Assembly (NCBI GenBank): GCA_964462125.1
Contig: CAYWXT010000170.1
Span: forward strand, 1 to 12,376
Reading direction: 5' to 3'
DNA from: JAWLFY01 sp964462125
Lineage (GTDB): Bacteria > Planctomycetota > Planctomycetia > Pirellulales > Pirellulaceae
DNA length: 12,376 nucleotides
The translations under genes were made by a program, and so were the position numbers. The notes beneath the pieces are model-generated. The model ran no database searches. It was not told the DNA's origin and saw nothing but the letters and a program-made list of their open reading frames with translations. Shown one piece after another: positions 7,047-12,376 of this stretch; positions within the stretch are counted from its first letter, which is position 1, and the number at the start of each line of letters is the position of its first letter.

Positions 7047-8696
7047 GTGAATGCAAATCTTCTGCGGAACTTCGCGTTGGGCCTCAGTTTGGGCGCCTGC
7101 ACGGCAGCCCTGGCAGAGGACTCCAGTGCGCCAAACCTTGGGGCGCAGGCGGAGCCGCCCGCGACGTACGATGCGCCGGCGAAGTGGAGTCGATTTCAGG
7201 GTATGAGCGCGCTGCAGGATTCGAGTGGTCCACAGGATTCGAGCGGGCTGCAGAGTTCGAGTGGCACGTCGAACGCCAGGTTGTTTCAGCCGGTATCGAG
7301 CCCATCCGGACGAGGGCAATCACCGAGATTGAGGCTCGTCGCCAAATCGGCGGCGGAGGACGAAGGGGGCGCGGCGTCAGAAGTGATCGGGAGCGGGCGT
7401 CGGGTCTGGGAGGCGCCATCAGCGAGGGGGGCGGTCCCGGCGCCTGGGGCGTGGAGCCGTGGCGCGGCCATCGGTGGCCCGGCCGTCGCTGGCGCCGAGG
7501 TCGGTTTGATGGAGGGTCGGCCTGCGCTGTCGCCCTGGTTCGGCGGGTTCAACCTATTGTTCTTGAATGTGGAGAACGAAGGGAATGTGCGTCTGTTATA
7601 CGACGACGCCGACCCGAGCGTGTCTCGACTCTGGACGTCGGACTCCGACCCCTCGGCGTCGGTTGGCTACGATCTGAGCTTTGGGCGGTACTTTGCCGAC
7701 GGGCGTTATGCTCTGGGAGTGACGTACTTTCAATTCGATCCCAGTAGCGAGTCGGTGATGGTGACGCCTGGGGTGGCGGGCGACTACCAGCCAGCGATTC
7801 AGGGATGGAACGATTTGTCAGTCGACCCGAGCGATGGAACCAATCCCGCCGGTGTCGCCGACGGCGGTGCTGATTCGGTTTTCAACTACTACGATTCCGC
7901 CGCGGCGTTCCGTAGCCGCCGCGATGTTGATTTCCAGGGAATCGAGTTGAATGTTTCCAACTTCGGCATCATGGGGGCTCAGCGTGCGGCGTCCAGCGGC
8001 GGCCATGGGTTGTTGGACGGGTTCAGTCAATTGGGCCGTCGCATGGGGCTGCATGGCGGCGGCGGGTACGGCAGCGGCCCGCAGGCACGTGGCGGGGCGA
8101 AGTATGGATTCGGCGGAGCAGCGGGGCCCCTGAAACGTCCCCGCCATGGGCGGCTGCAGATGGTCGCCAGTCACGGGTTCCGCTGGTTTCAGTTCCGGGA
8201 CTCATTCGGGTTGGACGCTGACGTCGACGGGAACACGGGGTTTCAGTCCGACGACCTGTTCTATGATGTCGACACCGAGAACAACCTTTATGGGTATCAG
8301 TTTGGCGGACGTCTGATCTATTGCTTGAGCAACCGGATCAACGTGTCCATCAACGGCAAAGCCGGTATCTATGGCAACGACGTCGAATACCGGCAGCGGC
8401 TTGGAACCAGGTCGGTGTTGGCGACCTATGCCAACGACGGGGACGAGGTGGTACGGCGAGAGGGCCGCGAGACGGTACTGTCAACCTTGGGCGAACTGGA
8501 CTTCGGACTCGGCTATCGGCTTTGCAGCGCCTGGACGGTCCGCGGCGGTTACCGCATCCTTGGGGCGACAGGGGTCGCGACAAGTGTGGGTTCGATTTCC
8601 CAGGACTTCGCGTCGGTTGAGCCGAACAGCGAGGTGTTTGCGGGAGACTCGATTGTGCTGCACGGCGGCTATGTGGGGGCGGAATACAACTGGTAA
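7047..8696 (+). CDS. BBP7-like outer-membrane beta-barrel protein
   Basis: A 549-residue exported protein resembling the planctomycete BBP7 (putative beta-barrel porin 7) family. The start is a GTG at 7047, with GGGAG 7 nt upstream. It gives an ideal signal peptide (residues 1-23, NANLLRNFALGLSLG ... AALA); starts at 6990 (GTG) and 7020 (ATG) would put an odd hydrophilic segment in front. Residues 24-140 are a Ser/Gly/Gln-rich linker with QDSSG repeats. The barrel begins near SPWFGGFNLLFLN. Alternating hydrophobic strands include YALGVTYFQFDP, GFRWFQFRDSFGLDADVD, NLYGYQFGGRLIYCL and WTVRGGYRILG. The chain ends in GAEYNW, an aromatic C-terminus typical of proteins assembled by the BAM machinery. 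A Gly-rich insert (about 315-368) probably forms a long surface loop. LGAC in the signal peptide resembles a lipobox, but a barrel makes lipidation unlikely. Confidence 0.82.
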   Translation: MNANLLRNFALGLSLGACTAALAEDSSAPNLGAQAEPPATYDAPAKWSRFQGMSALQDSSGPQDSSGLQSSSGTSNARLFQPVSSPSGRGQSPRLRLVAKSAAEDEGGAASEVIGSGRRVWEAPSARGAVPAPGAWSRGAAIGGPAVAGAEVGLMEGRPALSPWFGGFNLLFLNVENEGNVRLLYDDADPSVSRLWTSDSDPSASVGYDLSFGRYFADGRYALGVTYFQFDPSSESVMVTPGVAGDYQPAIQGWNDLSVDPSDGTNPAGVADGGADSVFNYYDSAAAFRSRRDVDFQGIELNVSNFGIMGAQRAASSGGHGLLDGFSQLGRRMGLHGGGGYGSGPQARGGAKYGFGGAAGPLKRPRHGRLQMVASHGFRWFQFRDSFGLDADVDGNTGFQSDDLFYDVDTENNLYGYQFGGRLIYCLSNRINVSINGKAGIYGNDVEYRQRLGTRSVLATYANDGDEVVRREGRETVLSTLGELDFGLGYRLCSAWTVRGGYRILGATGVATSVGSISQDFASVEPNSEVFAGDSIVLHGGYVGAEYNW

Positions 8697-8727
8697 GCGG
8701 TCGGGTCAGGGATAGCGCGGCCGGATG

Positions 8728-9468
8728 TCAGGTTTCCAGCGCCTCGACGGTGATGTTCAGGTTGGTGCTAACGTTTTGGACATCATCGTGATCGTCGAGG
8801 GCCTCGAGCAATTTCAGGGCTTGGTTGGCCGTGGGGCCATCGACATCGACCATGGTTTGCGCCAATTGGGCGACTTCGTTGACTAGGAGGGGGAGCTCGG
8901 CGGCGGTGAGCGCCTCGGAGAGTTCCTGGTGGGATTCCGGAGCGCAGGTGACTTGCAACTTTCCGTCATCGGTCGGTTCGATATCCTCGGCGTCATGTTC
9001 GAGGGCAATCTCGGTGACCTGTTCCTCGTCGCATCCTTCATCGAGCAGGATCAGGCCCTTGCGTTCGAACAGGTAGGAGACGCAGCCGGTCTTGCCGAGT
9101 TCCCCGCCATGTTTGCCGAACAGGCTTCGGAGCTCCGGTGCGGTGCGGTTGCGGTTATCGGTCATCGCATCGACCATCACGGCGACGCCGCCGGGGCCGT
9201 ATCCTTCGTAGACGACTTCTTCGACGTTTTCCCCGTCGAGTTCGCCCGTTCCTTTCTTGATTGCACGCTCGATATTGTCTTTGGGCATGCTGAGCGCTTT
9301 GGCGTCGTCGATCGCTTTTCGAAGTCGGAGGTTGGCGGTGGGGTCACCTCCTCCCATCCGTGCCGCGACCATGATTGCCTTGCTAAGTTTGCTCCACATT
9401 TTCCCGCGCTGCGCATCGACGCGGTTTTTTCGGTGCTGGATATTGGCCCACTTGGAATGTCCTGCCAT
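8728..9468 (-). CDS. yebC: YebC/PmpR family protein
   Basis: A 246-residue cytoplasmic protein, full length for the family. It shows all the hallmarks: N-terminal MAGHSKWANIQHRKNRVDAQ, then GTGELDGENVEEVVYEGYGPGG, MTDNRNRTAPELRSLFGKHGG, GCVSYLFERKG, and C-terminal LEALDDHDDVQNVSTNL. YebC proteins were long annotated as transcriptional regulators; more recent work links members to relief of ribosome stalling, which would suit its place behind infB and rbfA. The gene starts 34 bp after the preceding gene's stop and is probably in the same operon. No Shine-Dalgarno sequence precedes the ATG at 9468. It converges on the beta-barrel gene with only 31 bp between stops, and no clear terminator lies there. 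Confidence 0.97.
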   Translation of the reverse strand: MAGHSKWANIQHRKNRVDAQRGKMWSKLSKAIMVAARMGGGDPTANLRLRKAIDDAKALSMPKDNIERAIKKGTGELDGENVEEVVYEGYGPGGVAVMVDAMTDNRNRTAPELRSLFGKHGGELGKTGCVSYLFERKGLILLDEGCDEEQVTEIALEHDAEDIEPTDDGKLQVTCAPESHQELSEALTAAELPLLVNEVAQLAQTMVDVDGPTANQALKLLEALDDHDDVQNVSTNLNITVEALET

Positions 9469-9502
9469 GATGGTTTCGGAGATAATGGAGGGGATGAAGC
9501 GA

Positions 9503-10726
9503 TCAGCGGGGCTTACGTTTGGTCAGTTTACGATTGGTCGCCTTCTTGGCAGCCTTCGCCTTGCCGCTTGTGGACGGGGCGGCTGACTTTTTGGGTGCTT
9601 TTTTGGTGGGGGGCGATTTGGTTGGCGGGGGCGTTTTCGTTCCTTTGTCGGTTTTCTTCGCAGCCGCCCCTTTTTTCCCAGCCGACTTTTTGGCCGCTTC
9701 TTTCTTCGTGCCGGCTACGGGCTTCGCGGTCCCCGTTGCCTTTGTGGTCCCCGTTGCCTTTGTGGTCCCCGTTGCCTTTGTGGTCCCCGTCGGCTTTGCG
9801 GTCCCCGTCGGTTTTGCGGTCCCCGTCGGTTTTGTGGTCCCCGTCGGCTTTGTGGTCCCCGTCGGCTTTGTGGTCCCCGTCGGCTTTGTGATTCCGGCCG
9901 CCGTTTTCTTGGGGGATGATTTCTTGTCCGCCTTAGTTTTGGGGGAAGCCACTTCGGGTTCGGCCGTTTCCAGCTCTCGTTCTCTGGCGGCCTTTTCATC
10001 GGCGCGGCGGCGGGCGACCCGTTTTTTGGCGGCGGCCTTACTTTTGAGCCAATCGTCGAGCTGGTCGCTGGACCCCTTGGCGACTGCCTCCAGAACAGTT
10101 CGCCCGGTCTTATCTTTTGGGTTCACGTTCAGTGTGACGGCAGCTTGATGGAGGAGTGATGCGAATTCGATCCCCTTGCTTTTGGGGACGGCTCGTTCCA
10201 AGCCAGGAACGCGACCGGAGGCGGCTTCATTTTGAGAAGCGATCCCCAGGACGAGCATCATGACCATGGCGGAGTAGTCGACCGGGATCGAATGTCCGCC
10301 CAATCCGTGTTGCACTGTGTAGCCAAGCACAAACGGCGTCATTGCCGGCATTTTTTCGAACCTTGCGACGGCTTTCCCCAAGTTTTCTTTTTTGAGGTGA
10401 TCGAGGTCGAATGTGTAGAACTCTTCGAAGATTCCTTGCAGGTTTCCCTTCAGTCGCTGTGCGGCTTTGGCGGAATCGGGCAGGCGGGAGAAGACCTGTG
10501 CGAGCTCGGTCACCGTGGTAACGCGAACTTCATTCCAATCAAAGAATTCTTGTTCGCATTTCGCCAGTGCTTCGTCGGCCAAGTCGGATGGGGCGTCTTC
10601 TAACAGCGATGCGTAGAGGACATGTTCGAGCAGGGGCCGCGCGGGTTGCGCCGGGGGGACCTTGTAGTGTTTTTTGAGTGCGACATGGAGTTTGCCAATC
10701 AGTGTGGCGCGATTGGTTACGGACAT
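9503..10726 (-). CDS. Degenerate HhH-GPD-like domain fused to histone H1-like lysine-rich tail
   Basis: A 407-residue protein of unknown function. Residues about 5-165 align by pattern with the endonuclease III/HhH-GPD glycosylase fold: LLEHVLYASLLEDAP, FFDWNEVRVTTVTELAQVF and AAQRLKGNLQGIFEEF. MPAMTPFVLGYTVQHGL follows, where the LPGVGRKTA hairpin would be, then IPVDYSA in place of VDTH. Asp150 is kept, but the hairpin glycines and the catalytic Lys (Phe132 here) are missing, and there is no C-terminal iron-sulfur cysteine cluster, so glycosylase activity is doubtful. Residues 228-407 are a Lys/Ala/Pro/Thr-rich tail like bacterial histone H1 homologues, including nine TKPTGT-type hexapeptides at 280-333. 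The ATG at 10726 is where the fold begins; the open frame continues upstream into rbfA. No Shine-Dalgarno sequence is seen. It may bind DNA or RNA non-catalytically. Confidence 0.85.
   Translation of the reverse strand: MSVTNRATLIGKLHVALKKHYKVPPAQPARPLLEHVLYASLLEDAPSDLADEALAKCEQEFFDWNEVRVTTVTELAQVFSRLPDSAKAAQRLKGNLQGIFEEFYTFDLDHLKKENLGKAVARFEKMPAMTPFVLGYTVQHGLGGHSIPVDYSAMVMMLVLGIASQNEAASGRVPGLERAVPKSKGIEFASLLHQAAVTLNVNPKDKTGRTVLEAVAKGSSDQLDDWLKSKAAAKKRVARRRADEKAARERELETAEPEVASPKTKADKKSSPKKTAAGITKPTGTTKPTGTTKPTGTTKPTGTAKPTGTAKPTGTTKATGTTKATGTTKATGTAKPVAGTKKEAAKKSAGKKGAAAKKTDKGTKTPPPTKSPPTKKAPKKSAAPSTSGKAKAAKKATNRKLTKRKPR
9728..9889 (-). repeat. Nine tandem 18-bp units coding (T/A)K(P/A)TGT
   Basis: Nine uninterrupted 18-bp copies of a GGTCCCCGT(T/C)G-type unit on the plus strand, coding TKPTGT, AKPTGT or TKATGT hexapeptides on the minus strand. 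The three copies nearest the stop (9728-9781) are identical, TKATGT, while the other six carry the KPTGT form. This shows local copying within the array. The 18-bp length keeps the frame, so copy number can change without disrupting the protein. Confidence 0.93.
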
Positions 10727-10796
10727 CTGGTTGCAGGACAGGAGGGTGGAAAATGTGAGGGCCGGCTTGGCGGGGGCGTCAGGGAACCGCGAGGAT

Positions 10797-11252
10797 TCAT
10801 TCGTCAGACTCTGGTAACGGCCCCTCGCCAGTTGGTTCGTCGCGCTGACCGGGTTCGCCGGGTCCGTGCGAACGATCGGAGGGGGGATCTTCGCCCGATT
10901 CCGCCTCCCGTTCCCGCCGGATTTTGGCCAACAGTTCGCCGACGACCAACGCGTTTTGTTGGCCCTTGTCGATCGTGAATTGGAGTTTGGGGGTGTAGCG
11001 CGTTTCGATCCGGTCGGCGATTTTGCTCTGCAGAAACCCGGCGGCGTTTTGGAGACCACGGAGGGAGAGGTTTTGCTGTTGTTCGCTTCCCATGACGCTC
11101 ACGGCGACCTTGGCCTCGCGCATGTCAGGGCTGACACGAACGCCGACGACGGTCACATCTTGGACGCGGGGATCACGGAGCTCGGTGAGGATCGCTTGGG
11201 CGACGACTTCGCGAATCGCCTCGGCGGCTTTGAGCAAGCGGCGGCTGGACAC
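10797..11252 (-). CDS. rbfA: Ribosome-binding factor A
   Basis: RbfA binds the 30S subunit during late 16S rRNA 5'-end maturation. The 151-residue product starts SSRRLLKAAEAIREVVAQAI and contains the KH-like core with ELRDPRVQDVTVVGVRVSPD, REAKVAVSVMG, a QNAAGFLQSKIADRIETRYTP segment and LQFTIDKG. The last 40 residues are an acidic, Pro/Gly-rich tail not usual in short RbfA proteins. I chose the GTG at 11252 because it gives the family N-terminus. A TTG at 11300 overlaps the infB stop as TTGA and would add 16 residues with no family resemblance; neither start has a clear Shine-Dalgarno sequence. The gene directly follows infB, the usual bacterial order, and is not followed by truB as it often is elsewhere. 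Confidence 0.92.
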   Translation of the reverse strand: MSSRRLLKAAEAIREVVAQAILTELRDPRVQDVTVVGVRVSPDMREAKVAVSVMGSEQQQNLSLRGLQNAAGFLQSKIADRIETRYTPKLQFTIDKGQQNALVVGELLAKIRREREAESGEDPPSDRSHGPGEPGQRDEPTGEGPLPESDE

Positions 11253-11296
11253 GGGATCGGTGCAGGGGTGCGGGAGAGGGAATGGTTCCGGACAGA

Positions 11297-12376
11297 TCAA
11301 TCGAGGGTACGGGCGACCTCTTCGATCGTGTAGGCTTCCAGCACATCGTCTTGTTTGACGTCATTGAAGCCCTGCAACCGGATTCCGCATTCCATCCCGC
11401 GGGGAACTTCCCGGACGTCTTCTTTGATGCGGCGCAGGGTGTCGAGGTTGTAGTCTCCGATGGTCCGCCCGTCGCGGTTGACGCGGATCCGGCACCCTCG
11501 GCGGACGACCCCTTGGGCGACATAGCAACCGGCGATGGTTCCAACGCGGCTGATGGAGAATACTTGTTTGACGATGGCGCGACCGAGTTCGACCACCCGT
11601 TGTTCGGGTTTCAATCGGCCTTCGATCATCGCTTTGATATCGTCGGTCAGTTTGTAAATCACGTCATAGCGTCGGATCTGGACGTTGCGCTCATCGGCCA
11701 GGGACCGGGCTTGATCATCTGGCATGACATTGAACGCAACGATCACCGCATCGGAGGCGCTGGCGAGGGTAACATCGGCCAGGGAGACGCCGCCGACGCT
11801 GCGTTGCAGCACTCTCAATTCGACTTCCGGGTGGGAGAACTTGCGGAGTTCCTTGTCGATCGCTTCCAGAGATCCGCGGACATCGGCGCGGACGATTAAA
11901 TTCAGTTTGACCTTGTCTTCGGACTTGCCCAAGCGGCCCCCGAGGAGCATCTCTTGGAAGTTCTCGAAGGAGACCTTGGTGGTGATCCCGGAGAGGTTCT
12001 CGCGGCTGCTCGCCTCGGCGCGGCTGGCGGCGATTTCCCGGGCTTGGACAATATCATCGAGCACATGGAACCGGTCGCCGGCACCGGGGGGGCAATCGAG
12101 TCCTGTCAGGCTGACCGGGGTGCTGGGGCCGACGTGATCGACCGGTTTGCCGGTCAGGGGATCGTTCATCGCGCGAACGCGGCCGTGGGCGGGACCACAG
12201 ACGAGGATGTCTCCGAGGTTCAAGGTTCCGTTTTGCACGACCAATTTGGTAACCACTCCGCGGTCTCCCTGCTGCTCGGCCTCAAGGCAAACGCCCATGG
12301 CGGCACGTTCCGGGTTGGCCTTGTACTCGTGGAGTTCTGCGACGGTCAGCAGGGTTTCGAGCAATTCATCCATGCC
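11297..12376 (-). CDS. infB: Translation initiation factor IF-2, C-terminal part
   Basis: The last 359 codons of IF-2, which positions initiator tRNA on the 30S subunit and promotes subunit joining. The visible part starts at the end of the G domain (GMDELLETLLTVAELHEYKA). Domain II follows (EAEQQGDRGVVTKLVVQNGT, GDILVCGPAHGRVRAM), then domain III (LIVRADVRGSLEAIDKEL, LRVLQRSVGGVSLADVTLAS, AFNVMPDD, YDVIYKLTDDIKAMIEG). Last is the initiator-tRNA-binding domain IV (VFSISRVGTIAGCYV, GYNLDTLRRIKEDV-like block, GMECGIRLQGFNDVKQDD). The N-terminal domains and GTP-binding motifs lie beyond the right edge. It is the first visible gene of a minus-strand operon with rbfA, the HhH/H1-like gene and yebC. 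Confidence 0.97.
   Translation of the reverse strand, partial: GMDELLETLLTVAELHEYKANPERAAMGVCLEAEQQGDRGVVTKLVVQNGTLNLGDILVCGPAHGRVRAMNDPLTGKPVDHVGPSTPVSLTGLDCPPGAGDRFHVLDDIVQAREIAASRAEASSRENLSGITTKVSFENFQEMLLGGRLGKSEDKVKLNLIVRADVRGSLEAIDKELRKFSHPEVELRVLQRSVGGVSLADVTLASASDAVIVAFNVMPDDQARSLADERNVQIRRYDVIYKLTDDIKAMIEGRLKPEQRVVELGRAIVKQVFSISRVGTIAGCYVAQGVVRRGCRIRVNRDGRTIGDYNLDTLRRIKEDVREVPRGMECGIRLQGFNDVKQDDVLEAYTIEEVARTLD

Noticed and set aside
9728..9889. Possible CRISPR array from regular short repeats
   Set aside because: The 18-bp units are directly contiguous without spacers and encode a hexapeptide repeat in frame.
9519..10148. Plus-strand open frame with VPVGFVVPVGF repeats, and overlapping frames with SPLPLWSPLPL
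   Set aside because: These are mirror translations of the 18-bp repeats in the lysine-rich tail, with no coding signals of their own.
11282..11899. Plus-strand open frame of 205 codons antisense to infB and rbfA
   Set aside because: It overlaps well-conserved IF-2 domains III-IV on the other strand and has no independent evidence.

Overview
The window looks like chromosomal DNA of a planctomycete, most likely of the Pirellula/Rhodopirellula group. The evidence is three protein families largely confined to that phylum: a YTV-repeat secreted protein, a BBP7-type outer-membrane beta-barrel, and a lineage-typical tyrosine recombinase with an altered active site. They sit among ordinary housekeeping genes (tRNA-Gln, rex, yebC, rbfA, infB). 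GC content is moderately high throughout, and several genes lack a clear Shine-Dalgarno sequence.

Region 1 (about 1-2522, all genes on the minus strand) is the end of an integrated element. A tyrosine recombinase lies just downstream of the 3' end of a tRNA-Gln(UUG) gene. It is followed by a translationally coupled 260-residue protein of unknown function with a probable C-terminal winged helix, then a small excisionase/MerR-like helix-turn-helix protein, and the first codons of another gene leaving the window. A perfect 18-bp palindrome lies between the last two complete genes. The far end of the element is outside the window.

Region 2 (2523-3439, minus strand) holds tRNA-Gln and rex, the NADH/NAD+-sensing transcriptional repressor. 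An intergenic stretch of about 490 bp separates rex from the divergent genes of region 3.

Region 3 (3928-8696, plus strand) is an envelope cluster of three secreted proteins. The first is a YTV protein with two matched arrays of eight 16-residue repeats, one cysteine-free and one cysteine-rich; it ends in a strong intrinsic terminator. The second is a DUF1573 protein with three Ig-like modules. The third is a BBP7-like beta-barrel.

Region 4 (8728-12376, minus strand) is a translation-related operon read as infB - rbfA - unknown - yebC. The unknown gene encodes a HhH-GPD (endonuclease III-like) fold whose catalytic hairpin and lysine appear to be lost. It is fused to a 180-residue lysine/alanine/proline/threonine-rich histone H1-like tail containing nine perfect-length 18-bp repeats. 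This gene and the twin-array YTV protein are the most unusual items in the window.
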